A stretch of 10,133 nucleotides of DNA from Vulcanimicrobiota bacterium (GCA_003155175.1 PMFP01000054.1:1-10133), one strand, 5' to 3'. Numbered from the stretch's first letter, positions 1 through 7,143 are shown. The notes: a model not told the origin generated them from the letters alone. Numbers and translations are program-made.

Positions 1-1
1 G

Positions 2-547
2 AAGCCGGGCGACGTCGTCGCGATCAGCGCCGCGGCGGGCGGCGTTGGTTCCATTGCCGTGCAACTAGCGCGGCGCGCCGGCGCGCGCGTCATCGGCATC
101 GCGAGCGCCGATAGCGCAGACTTCCTGCGGTCGGTCGGCGTCGAACTGGTTTCTTACGGCGACGGGCTGGCGGACCGGCTGCGGGCGGCAGCTCCGAACG
201 GCATCGATGCCTTCGTCGACCTGTTCGGCGGAACGTACGTAGAGCTCGCCGTCGCCCTCGGCGTCGCGCGCGATCGCATCAACACGATCATCGACTTCGC
301 GGGCGTAGAGAAGTACGGCGTGAAGGGCGACGGTTCCGCGGCCGCAGCTACGCTCGAAACCCTCGCGTCCGTAGCGAACCTGATCGCGTGGGGCGAGATC
401 GTCATGCCGCTAACCGCAATCTATCCCTTTGCAATGGCGCGCGACGCCTACGCCGAACTCGCGCGCCGCAAAGCCCGCGGCAAGATCGTCCTCGCCCTCG
501 ACCCCAAAATCGACAAGCCACTTCGGCCACCCGAGCCGGTGCAGTAG
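2..547 (+). CDS. MDR-family NAD(P)H:quinone oxidoreductase-like protein, 3' part (5' truncated by window edge)
   Basis: This is the C-terminal ~181 residues of a medium-chain dehydrogenase/reductase of the quinone oxidoreductase (zeta-crystallin) type. The frame is open from base 2, so the true start lies left of the window; the GTG at 59 is internal. The first visible residues read PGDVVAISAAAGGVGSIAVQ. This contains the AAxGGVGxxAxQLA dinucleotide-binding loop that opens the Rossmann fold in this family, followed by a beta strand (ARVIGIAS) and the second half of the fold. The tail ARRKARGKIVLAL matches the usual MDR ending, in which a segment like 'GhxxGKIVL' closes the protein. Such enzymes reduce quinones or activated alkenes with NADPH in the cytoplasm; the substrate cannot be told from this part. 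The last ~13 residues (DPKIDKPLRPPEP) are a short Pro-rich tail. The next gene on the same strand starts 57 bases downstream with its own strong ribosome binding site. Confidence 0.9.
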   Translation, partial: KPGDVVAISAAAGGVGSIAVQLARRAGARVIGIASADSADFLRSVGVELVSYGDGLADRLRAAAPNGIDAFVDLFGGTYVELAVALGVARDRINTIIDFAGVEKYGVKGDGSAAAATLETLASVANLIAWGEIVMPLTAIYPFAMARDAYAELARRKARGKIVLALDPKIDKPLRPPEPVQ

Positions 548-604
548 CCCGAGAGCCGCGCGCGAATACGGTCCGCAAGTCGCGAGAGCCGGGGAGGACA
601 CACC

Positions 605-1339
605 GTGAATAGGATTCAACGCGCCGCGTTCGGCGCCGCCGTCATGCTGGGACTGGTCTTCGTTTCCGGCGCGGGCGCCCGGGCGGGTCTACTGGCGCTC
701 TATAGCTTCGACGGGACGCTGGCCGATGCGAGCGGAAACGGAAAGACAGCCAAAGATTCGGGAACTCCGGCGTACGTCGCGGGCGCGCCCTTCGGTGGTA
801 AAGCCATCAGCTTCGACGGAAGCGGCAAAGCGCTCGTCACCGCGCCCTTGAATCTCAGCGTCGCGGCGATGCCGCAGGTCACGTTCGGCGCGTGGGTCTA
901 CGCAAAGGCCGTCAACAACCCCCAATACGGAATCATCTCTACGGACGATGGGAATTTCGATCGCCAGTTAGGCATCGACAGCCGGCCGGCCACCAGCGGC
1001 GCGAACTGGGCCGCATTTGTCGGCGGCAGCGCCGTCGGTACGGTGCCCACGGCGACGGGCAAGTGGGTCTTCCTGGCCGTCAGCTACGATCAGAGCGGCG
1101 GCGCCTCCGGCGGCACGTACGCGTACTACGTGAACGACGGCGGCAACACGGTCGTCCTGAGCGGCAACGACGCCTTCGACGGCGACAGCGTGACGACCGG
1201 AGTGTGCATCGGCAAGAACCCGAATTTCGACCAGCCGTTCAACGGCTACGTCTCCAACGCGTTCTTCTACGCGGGCATCCTAACCAAAGATCAAATAGAC
1301 GTCATCATCGCCAAAGGCCCCTCCGCAATCCCGAAGTAG
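605..1339 (+). CDS. Secreted LamG-like (concanavalin A-like lectin/glucanase fold) protein
   Basis: A 244-residue exported protein. The GTG start at 605 is supported by GGGGAGGA at 591-598, six bases upstream. Residues 1-28 form a signal peptide: a basic NRIQR start, a hydrophobic core (AAVMLGLVFVSGAG), and likely cleavage after ARA. The rest is a single LamG/concanavalin A-like domain. It opens with GLLALYSFDGTLADASGNG, the typical first strand 'hxxYxFDGxlxDxSGNg'. It continues with SFDGSGKALVTAP and TFGAWVYAK (the 'FTlsaWvk' strand), then TGKWVFLAVSYDQ (the 'W+hvA.tyd' strand), and ends with FNGYVSNAFFYAGILTKDQI, the usual 'G.idd.riynraLs..qi' ending. These domains bind glycans or serve as adhesion or accessory modules; no catalytic domain is attached, so function is open. 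It follows the oxidoreductase gene by 57 bases and converges with the SulP gene. Confidence 0.85.
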   Translation: MNRIQRAAFGAAVMLGLVFVSGAGARAGLLALYSFDGTLADASGNGKTAKDSGTPAYVAGAPFGGKAISFDGSGKALVTAPLNLSVAAMPQVTFGAWVYAKAVNNPQYGIISTDDGNFDRQLGIDSRPATSGANWAAFVGGSAVGTVPTATGKWVFLAVSYDQSGGASGGTYAYYVNDGGNTVVLSGNDAFDGDSVTTGVCIGKNPNFDQPFNGYVSNAFFYAGILTKDQIDVIIAKGPSAIPK

Positions 1340-1483
1340 TTGCGTCGTTTATCTCGGATCTATCTACTCCTGAGATCTTGTCTCAAGCGTGATTTCGATG
1401 CCGCCCGTCCAGCCGTCGATCCAATATGCTCGAATCGCCTCGCGCACTCTCTCAGTGCTTCACAAATGCGCCCACTCCCCTTG

Positions 1484-3281
1484 TCATCTCGAGCCTGCAC
1501 CCTTGTCATCCTGAGCTTGTCGAAGGGCGGAGCCCGTCGAAGGACCGTCTCCGAGCGCCTTGATCGCATCGCTGACTCTTTTGAAGACGTGATCGGCCCC
1601 GAGCGCCGCATCTAGCCCCGAATTCTTCGCAGCGAACTGCGCGTGCGTGACGATCACGCGCGCCATCGCGACGTCGATCCCTTTGCCGCGCAGCTCGAGA
1701 ATCGTGTCCTGGAGCGACTGCGAACCGGTGTAATCGAAGTCCGTCACACCCGAACACTCGATCACGACAAGTCGCACCGGCGACGCTGCGCGGGCGATCT
1801 CCGCAAACAGCGTATCGTGAATGAACCGCGCGTTGGTGAAGTTGATCGGAGCAGCCGGTGCGAAAACCAGGACGCCCGGCACCCGCTCGCCGCTCGTCTC
1901 GTCGGACGCCGGCCACCAGACGTTCGAACCCGGAACGCGAAGAAGTTCCCCCGCCGCCGGCCGCATCATCAGTTGAATCCCGTGCGCGAGCGAAAGAATG
2001 ATCGCCAGCAACATCCCCGTCTGAATCGGCAGCAAGATCACCAGCAATGCGCCGGCCACCATCAGCGTAAACTCGCGACGGCTCCCCGCGGCGATCCGCC
2101 GCATGTCGCCGAGCCGGAAGATGTGCAGCGCGATATACACCAGGATGCCCGCCAGCGCCGCCTGCGGCACGTACGCGAGTAGCGGCGCCGCAAAGAGAAT
2201 CAGGACCGCGATCACCGCCACCGCGACGATCGCCGCCAGTTGCGACGCGGCCCCTGCGTCCTTCACGATCGCCGTTCGCGGCGGGCTGCTGTCCACCGCA
2301 AACGATCCAATCAGTCCGGACAGCACGCTGCCTGCCCCCACCGCCAGAAAATCCTTGCTCACGTCCTCGTCCACGCCGAGGCGCGCCGGAAAGGCGCGCC
2401 CGACCACCGCCGTCTGCATGATGCACACCGCCGCAACCACGAGTGTGAGCGGCGCAAGTGCCGCGAGGTCCGTCACGCTGGGCACCGTCGGCACCTGAAA
2501 CGTCGGCAATCGCGCCGGCAGTGCGCCGAGCATCGCCACCCCATGCCGCTCGAACGCAAACGCCACGCCCGCGAGCGCCGCGCCGGCGATCCCGATGAGC
2601 GCCCCCGGTATGCGCTTGTTGATCTTCGACGCCACGAGCGTAATTGCCAGAACGCTCACTCCAACGACGAGATCCAACACGTTGGTCGAGCCGAGTTCTT
2701 GCACCACGTGCCAGAAGCGGAAGATCAGCCCCCCGCTTCCATCGCCAACGCCTAGGAGCACCGGAAGTTGGCCGACGATGATGTGAACCGAAATCGCGGC
2801 CAGGAACCCAACGGTCACTGGAATCGAAAGCAAGTCCGCAATCCATCCCGCCTTCGCAATCCCCGCGACAATCAACGCCAACCCGACGGCCAGCGCGAGA
2901 AAGCTCGCGAGCGGCGCGTAGTGCATCGTCTGCGTCGCAACGAGCGCCGTCAGCGTGCCCGCAAAGATCGGCGCGATCGTCGAGTCCGCGCCGACCGAGA
3001 TATACGGATTGGACCCGAAGATCGCAAAGGCGATGGACCCCGCGATGAAGGCGTAGAGCCCCGCTTCGGGCGGAAAGCCGGCGAGCCGCGCGGTTGCGAG
3101 CTGTTCGGGGATGGCGATGGCCGCGAGCATGATGCCGCTGACCAGATCGCCGGGAAACCACGCGAACCGGTATCCGCGCAGCGTGAGAAAAGCGTTGATG
3201 AGGTAATATTTTTTTGCCGTCCCCGTAACCCTCTGCGAAGGACGCGGCGGCGGGCAGCGGCAAGAACCCCGGCCAGCCCAT
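1484..3281 (-). CDS. SulP-family inorganic anion transporter with C-terminal STAS domain; 5' end apparently frameshifted
   Basis: An inner-membrane SulP/SLC26 transporter of ~600 residues, importing sulfate or a related anion (bicarbonate, dicarboxylate; substrate not predictable). The core begins LRGYRFAWFPGDLVSGI, then AIPEQLATARLAGFPPEAGL and GSNPYISVGADSTIAP, matching the TM1 and TM3 signatures ('IPqg.Ay..LaGlpp..GLy' and 'isvGp.a'). About ten further hydrophobic segments follow. A cytoplasmic STAS domain comes next (GVLVFAPAAPINFTNARF ... VIECSGVTDFDYTGSQSL). The start is a problem. The only in-frame ATG before TM1 (3388) would put 73 bases inside the divergent gene at 3316, and the next (3130) would delete the conserved LRGYR-GDL segment. 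I set the 5' end at the ATG at 3281, which has AGGGG nine bases upstream and G/C-ending codons, but it joins the SulP frame only by skipping one A in the A7 run at 3209-3215. The last ~19 residues (STGSALRQAQDDKGAGSR) are read from a REP-like repeat. Confidence 0.88.
1505..1545 (+). repeat. REP-like dispersed repeat, copy 1, overlapping the SulP 3' end
   Basis: GTCATCCTGAGC-TTGTCGAAGG begins at 1505. GTCGAAGG recurs 17 bases later (1519 and 1536), with a small GGGC-GGA-GCCC hairpin at 1525-1535 between them. A degenerate half-copy (GTCATCTCGAGCCTG) lies just left at 1483-1497. The same core is found at 4131. Repeats with this core are widespread in high-GC environmental genomes and usually sit between genes. 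Here the repeat is read as the C-terminal tail of the SulP protein, and its stop codon falls in the half-copy. Confidence 0.75.
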
Positions 3282-3290
3282 AGTCGCCAA

Positions 3291-3295
3291 CCCCT
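3291..3295 (-). promoter_or_regulatory. Ribosome binding site for the proposed SulP start
   Basis: AGGGG on the minus strand, nine bases upstream of the ATG at 3281-3279. It supports translation starting there, in the frame that needs a one-base shift to enter the SulP core. The spacing is slightly long and the region is GC-rich, so a chance match is possible. Confidence 0.4.
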
Positions 3296-3315
3296 AGCGC
3301 TCGGGAGGTTTTGAA

Positions 3316-4092
3316 ATGCGACCGCTCTGGCAACGACGCGCGAGCCGCCGGGATCTCGTTTTCCTCGTCGTGTGGATTCTCTTGGCAATCGCGAGCTTCG
3401 CGCTCGCCGCGCACTACACGACCAAAATCGTCGCCATCTCCCGCAAGCCGACGCCGGTCAGCGTGATCGGCGTCTACGGCACCACGACGATGAGGGGCGA
3501 GTACGTACCCGAGGCCGACTACGTGAGCAACGACGCCGGACAGTACCTGTGGATCACGCTGCCGTCGAGCGCGACGAAGGTTTTACTCTCCGGAACCAAA
3601 GGCGCGAAATGCGTTGCCGAGGTTTCCGGCACCAACCAAGATTGGAAGAGCGTGCCGAACGCGCGCCCGCAAGTAACGCTCAACACGAACGGCTACCACG
3701 GTTCCGTGGACGCGTTCGACGTCCGCGGCGCCGACGTGCTCAAGTGTTCGCTGCACCTCGGATCGGCCGAGCGCTTCACGACCGACGCCTTACGCCTCTA
3801 CTATCCGAGCAGCTATCACGCGCTCAACGACGCCAATCTCTTCGACGCTCCGAAACTCCGATTCGTCAACGACGCGAGTTCCGCCGAGCACATCCAAGTC
3901 GTAGGCGCCGCAGCGCTCGGCGGCGCAGTTCAACTGGAGCCCGGCGACGACGCAATCGTCCGCTGGGACGTTACGACGCAAGAATCGCTGCGCGATCTCT
4001 ACCTCGTCATCATCGGCACCCTCATCGCCTTCGGCGCCGCCCTAACCATCGAAGTCTTCCGAAAACTCATCGAAATCGCCCTCCCCGACTAG
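3316..4092 (+). CDS. Hypothetical protein with a transmembrane helix at each end and an extracytoplasmic central domain
   Basis: A 258-residue protein that I do not recognise. ATG at 3316 is preceded by GGGAGG (3303-3308) at seven-base spacing, a strong start. A basic N-terminus (RPLWQRRASRRD) leads into a membrane helix at about residues 14-35 (LVFLVVWILLAIASFALAA). The positive-inside rule puts residues ~36-227 outside the cytoplasm, and a second helix at ~228-248 (LYLVIIGTLIAFGAALTIEV) returns the short FRKLIEIALPD tail to the cytoplasm. The central part looks beta-rich and holds two cysteines (KCVAEV, LKCSLH) that could form a disulfide. It is divergent from SulP with only 34 bases between the proposed start codons, so the two may share a regulatory region. 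A REP-like repeat lies just after its stop. Confidence 0.75.
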   Translation: MRPLWQRRASRRDLVFLVVWILLAIASFALAAHYTTKIVAISRKPTPVSVIGVYGTTTMRGEYVPEADYVSNDAGQYLWITLPSSATKVLLSGTKGAKCVAEVSGTNQDWKSVPNARPQVTLNTNGYHGSVDAFDVRGADVLKCSLHLGSAERFTTDALRLYYPSSYHALNDANLFDAPKLRFVNDASSAEHIQVVGAAALGGAVQLEPGDDAIVRWDVTTQESLRDLYLVIIGTLIAFGAALTIEVFRKLIEIALPD

Positions 4093-4130
4093 CACAACCA
4101 AGAACCTAGCACGCACGCAGCCCCCGCCGT

Positions 4131-4190
4131 GTCATCCTGAGCCTGTCGAAGGACGGAGCGAAGCGACCGAAGGGAGCGCCGTCGAAGGAC
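4131..4190 (+). repeat. REP-like dispersed repeat, copy 2, in the gap between two convergent genes
   Basis: GTCATCCTGAGC-CTGTCGAAGGAC begins at 4131. GTCGAAGGAC occurs at 4145-4154 and again at 4181-4190, separated by a 26-base spacer rich in purines. It shares the core with copy 1 (one difference, T versus C, before TGTCGAAGG) but has a longer spacer. It fills most of the 109-base gap between the stop codons of the genes ending at 4092 (+) and 4202 (-). This is a usual site for REP-type elements, where they may act in transcript ending or mRNA protection. Confidence 0.75.
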
Positions 4191-4201
4191 GAGGGACCGA
4201 G

Positions 4202-5347
4202 TCAGTCGCAGCTTGCCGGCTTTTCGATAACGGACAAAGTATTCACATCAACTTCATACGCGCGCGTAAACCGACCGCATCCGTTAGGCAGCGTCTTGTC
4301 GATTCGTGGATCAAGAGAAGCATCGGCGTACGAAACGCCCACGAGCACGTACATAGCGCGCTTTACGTAACTTACCGAGAAGGCACCGTTTTGGCGATCC
4401 ATCTTAGCCGCGTCGTCGAGTTGCACTGTCCTCTCGAATTGTGCAGTTGCCACGATCAAAGCCGACAACACGATGGGTTCGATGGCGATCGAGGGCGCCG
4501 TCGCCGGGGCGGCTGCTACCGCAGTGGTACGTCCGTCGTTCGAGACGACGTAGACCCGCGAGCGTGTGCCGCTCACGCTATCAAGCGACACCGTGTACCT
4601 GCCGCGATCTGACCAGATGCGGGCAGACTCCCCACGCGGTATGTCGCTTGCCGCGCCGTCCATATCGACGTTAGCCGCTTGAACCGCCGCCGTGAGCGCA
4701 TTGACCACTTTCCCGTCGAGAAGTCCCGACGGCCCGGCGTCGGCGCGAACGATCTGCGGCGGATCAAAGTGCCCGGGGTCGTACCCGTGCATTACGGTCG
4801 AGATAAAATCCGTGGCGCCGGACGAGTCGCTAATGACAAGCGGAAAGCTCGGCAGCACCGCCGGCTGGGCTCCCTTGAGATGCACCGAAATAGCCAGGCT
4901 GTAAGCCCCAGCCGGCAAGTTCGGGAAAAACCTAGACAAAAAGATCGAATAGTACCACAGCGAGCTAACGCATTGATGAATGTTGATAATGTCGTATTGT
5001 CCATCTGCGGCTGTCAGCGGTGCTTGTGGAATCACCTGTCCGCTAGCATTCTTAAGGAGATACGAGAAATCGGTAACGGTATTGAGGCAACCTACCCGCG
5101 CTCCTGGTATCGCGGTCCGAACCGAAACAAACATACTGACGACCGATCCACGCCGATATGCTGACGCAAACGTGGCGCGAGCGGACACGGCCCCACGCAC
5201 CACGACGGACTCAGCGGACACCGATGAATCCGCCCGGCTAGCTGGCGAAGAGACCGCAGACAGGATCACGAGAATCGCCGGCGCCACCCAAAAATGACGA
5301 CCGCGGCCTCCCGGTCCAAATCGCTCCTCTCTCCATGACTTGCTCAT
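4202..5347 (-). CDS. Exported protein of unknown family, long paralog (shared two-cysteine domain plus extra C-terminal domain)
   Basis: A 381-residue protein, the largest of three neighbouring paralogs. The signal peptide covers about residues 18-39 (core VAPAILVILSAVSS, likely cut after SRA). Residues ~45-185 form the shared domain: SVVVRGAVSARATFASAY, then RVGCL (C87), DFSYLL, a second cysteine (QC, C126) 39 residues later, and FFPNLPAGAYSL. This looks like a small beta-sandwich with one disulfide, which is inference. After FDPPQIV (~residue 199) it continues with ~180 residues found in neither sibling, ending with two more cysteines (LPNGCGRF and PASCD). I do not recognise this second part; it is predicted to be soluble and beta-rich. 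The ATG at 5347 lies three bases after the stop of the upstream paralog, so translation is probably coupled; I see no good ribosome binding site of its own. Confidence 0.75.
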   Translation of the reverse strand: MSKSWREERFGPGGRGRHFWVAPAILVILSAVSSPASRADSSVSAESVVVRGAVSARATFASAYRRGSVVSMFVSVRTAIPGARVGCLNTVTDFSYLLKNASGQVIPQAPLTAADGQYDIINIHQCVSSLWYYSIFLSRFFPNLPAGAYSLAISVHLKGAQPAVLPSFPLVISDSSGATDFISTVMHGYDPGHFDPPQIVRADAGPSGLLDGKVVNALTAAVQAANVDMDGAASDIPRGESARIWSDRGRYTVSLDSVSGTRSRVYVVSNDGRTTAVAAAPATAPSIAIEPIVLSALIVATAQFERTVQLDDAAKMDRQNGAFSVSYVKRAMYVLVGVSYADASLDPRIDKTLPNGCGRFTRAYEVDVNTLSVIEKPASCD

Positions 5348-5350
5348 GAG

Positions 5351-5986
5351 CTAGTTGTCGGGCGGATCGAATAAACGTGAATCGTCGACGGGAATCGATT
5401 CCACGAACCTTACTACACCCGAACTTGAACTCACGTTTAGCGTGATGCTCGGCAGCGTGATCGAGCGCGCCCCCTGAATATTGATGCCGACGGTTAGTTT
5501 GTTCGCTCCGATCGGAATACTCGGATATACGTCGATGAGGTCGTCCGTGTAAACCCACTGAGATTCCTGGCATTGCCAGGGATTCCTGATTCCTTGGAGT
5601 CCGTGCCTTTGCGAGAGATCGTACGTTGGGACGACGCGGCCCTGCTCGTCGCGAAGAACGTAGGTGAAGTTCTGATAACGGTCGAGACACCCTACGCGGA
5701 CGTCGGGGATATCGCTTCTGATGCCGATGACGACGTCAACCAAGCCCTTTTGGAGATAGAGCGACCCGAACGTGAGGCGCGCGGCGATCGGCCCCTTCAC
5801 GACTACGGAGTCCCTCGAAACTGAAGGGGTCGGCGTGGGCGTGACGTCAGTCGTCTCTGCCGCCGGCGCCACCGCCAGCGTTAGCGCCACGAGCCCCGCG
5901 GCCCACGCAGACATCATGCCGGCATAGCGCTTGCTCGCGAGCCGGCGTGACTCAACTCTCCATGAATGAAGGGCGTCACGAAACAA
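5351..5986 (-). CDS. Exported protein of unknown family, short paralog
   Basis: Up to 211 residues. The first shared motif is SVVVKGPIAARLTFGSLY at residues 60-77, then RVGCL (C100), NFTYVL, QC (C139, again 39 residues on), and VYPSIPIGANKL. It stops at FDPPDN, exactly where the long paralog continues into its extra domain. The TTG at 5986 is the longest start but lacks a ribosome binding site. The paired ATG codons at 5917 and 5914 would give MMSAWAAGLVALTLAVAPA, a neat signal peptide, so they are a likely alternative. A Thr/Pro-rich linker (TPTPTPS) follows the signal peptide. It is first in a two-gene operon with the long paralog and is divergent from the third copy. Function is unknown; a periplasmic or surface location is inferred. 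Confidence 0.72.
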   Translation of the reverse strand: MFRDALHSWRVESRRLASKRYAGMMSAWAAGLVALTLAVAPAAETTDVTPTPTPSVSRDSVVVKGPIAARLTFGSLYLQKGLVDVVIGIRSDIPDVRVGCLDRYQNFTYVLRDEQGRVVPTYDLSQRHGLQGIRNPWQCQESQWVYTDDLIDVYPSIPIGANKLTVGINIQGARSITLPSITLNVSSSSGVVRFVESIPVDDSRLFDPPDN

Positions 5987-6008
5987 GTTAAAATCTGCTT
6001 AAACTCAT

Positions 6009-6620
6009 ATGCCGCCCCACATGACCCGTATCTGGCCATGGCGACTGGCGTTCGCTTTAGCGATCGTCTATGCTTCCTCGATGTCCCTCGTGCAGATTGC
6101 CGTTGCAGCGCCTACCGCGGGCGCAACTGAGGGCGGCGAAACCGTCGCGCGACAGTCCGTCTCCGCTAAGGGTCCGATCTCGGCGCGACTGACGTTTGCT
6201 TCGGCCTACCGCGAGGGCGGCGACATCGACGTCATCCTTGGCATTCGAAGCAAGGTTCGCGAAGTTGGCGTTGGCTGTCTCGATTACTACCACGACTTCT
6301 CGTACCGCCTCACCGACAAGCATGGCGATGTCGTCCAGACTTACAACCTCTCGAATTCCGTAGGGCTTGGGCCGCTTAGAAACCCACGCCAGTGCGACGA
6401 GCACGAGTGGATATACGACGTGCCACTGTCAAGCATCTATCCTTCGGTGCCTCCCGGCACGTACGACTTGATCGTAACGGTAGGCGTCGAGGGAGCGCCG
6501 GCTACGGTAATGCCAAGCGTTCCGATATTCGTAAGCGGTGACTCGGGCACGGACAGCATGGTACGCTCCGCTCCCATCACGGCCGAAAACTATTCGGAGC
6601 TCGTGCCCCCGACGATATAA
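6009..6620 (+). CDS. Exported protein of unknown family, third paralog
   Basis: A 203-residue protein, divergent from the other two paralogs. The signal peptide (MPPHMTRIWPWRLAFALAIV and following) probably ends after AVA at residue ~33; the ATG at 6021 is a possible alternative start. The shared domain reads SVSAKGPISARLTFASAY, GVGCL (C90), DFSYRL, QC (C129, spacing 39), IYPSVPPGTYDL. It is closer to the short minus-strand paralog than to the long one (both have a YDLS/YNLS segment and an RNP-QC segment) and ends at a comparable point (LVPPTI). No clear ribosome binding site precedes the start; an AT-rich TTAAAAT at 5988-5994 could be a -10 element giving a very short leader. The molecular role is unknown. 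It converges with the DUF427 gene. Confidence 0.78.
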   Translation: MPPHMTRIWPWRLAFALAIVYASSMSLVQIAVAAPTAGATEGGETVARQSVSAKGPISARLTFASAYREGGDIDVILGIRSKVREVGVGCLDYYHDFSYRLTDKHGDVVQTYNLSNSVGLGPLRNPRQCDEHEWIYDVPLSSIYPSVPPGTYDLIVTVGVEGAPATVMPSVPIFVSGDSGTDSMVRSAPITAENYSELVPPTI

Positions 6621-6662
6621 GATATTGGCCGCAATCCAGCGCGTCGTCGCCCTGGCGAACGC

Positions 6663-6950
6663 TCAGTCTACGCGCACGCCCTTCCAGAACGCGACGTAGT
6701 TGGTGATGTGCTTGGCCGCATCCAGCGGCGCGCGGTACGTCCATGCGGCGTCCTTATTCACCTGGCCACCGACGCTGACGTTGTAGTAATTGGCGGAGCC
6801 CTTCCACGAGCATTGCGTCACGGTTTGGCTCGGCGTTAGATACTCTGCTTTGACTGCAGTCAGCGGGAAATAGACGTTGCCCTCAACGATTTGAACGTCG
6901 TCGTCGGGCGCCTCCGCGATCACGGCATTGTTCCAGGTGGCCTTGGGCAT
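6663..6950 (-). CDS. DUF427 domain protein
   Basis: A 95-residue protein that is one complete DUF427 (PF04248) domain. The family pattern is plain: MPKATWNNAVIAE at the start, then IVEGNVYFPLTAVKAEYL, a central QCSWKGSANYYNVSV (family 'CpwKG.a.Yy.v'), KDAAWTYRAP, and the closing ITNYVAFWKGVRVD (family 'i.dyvaFw.gv.v'). The ATG at 6950 has AGGA on the minus strand (6957-6960) six bases upstream, a good start. The fold is a small cytoplasmic beta barrel; no reaction has been established for the family that I can state. It is divergent from the VOC/YCII pair, with about 200 bases between their starts, and its 3' end faces the third paralog across 42 bases. Confidence 0.93.
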   Translation of the reverse strand: MPKATWNNAVIAEAPDDDVQIVEGNVYFPLTAVKAEYLTPSQTVTQCSWKGSANYYNVSVGGQVNKDAAWTYRAPLDAAKHITNYVAFWKGVRVD

Positions 6951-7115
6951 TTCGGATCCTTTCGGGGCAGTGTCAAAACGGATTCTTTAGGCGACGACGG
7001 ACGATGTGGTGCAGCGGCGACGTCCGAGGCAAGGATAGCACACTGCTCCCCGCGGACGTAGCTTCTAGCCCCCAAATCGGGCCGCACGGCAGTAGGGCTA
7101 GATGGTAGACTACTC

Positions 7116-7121
7116 TATATT
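7116..7121 (+). promoter_or_regulatory. Possible -10 element for the VOC/YCII pair
   Basis: TATATT in a short AT-rich patch within GC-rich DNA, ~31 bases before the ATG at 7153. I see no good -35 match. It is compatible with transcription beginning near 7128, downstream of the ATG at 7102, which argues against that ATG as the start. Confidence 0.35.
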
Positions 7122-7143
7122 AAAACAATCGGGACATTCGAAA

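Noticed and set aside
1371..1385. Small inverted repeat TGAGA-TCTTG-TCTCA after the LamG gene as a terminator
   Set aside because: The stem is only five base pairs with few G/C pairs and no T run follows.
1643..3283. Several plus-strand open frames of 130-180 codons across the SulP gene
   Set aside because: They are antisense shadows with Arg/His-rich translations, no ribosome binding sites and no recognisable motifs.
1506..3290. Very long second open frame (594 codons) on the same strand as SulP
   Set aside because: It lies out of frame across the whole SulP gene. Its translation is rich in Arg, Gly and Ala with no fold pattern, as expected for a shadow frame in GC-rich DNA. Only its first ~22 codons (3281-3216) look coding.
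4679..5164. 161-codon plus-strand frame opposite the long paralog
   Set aside because: It is antisense to a gene with a signal peptide and clear paralogs. Its own translation has no domain pattern.
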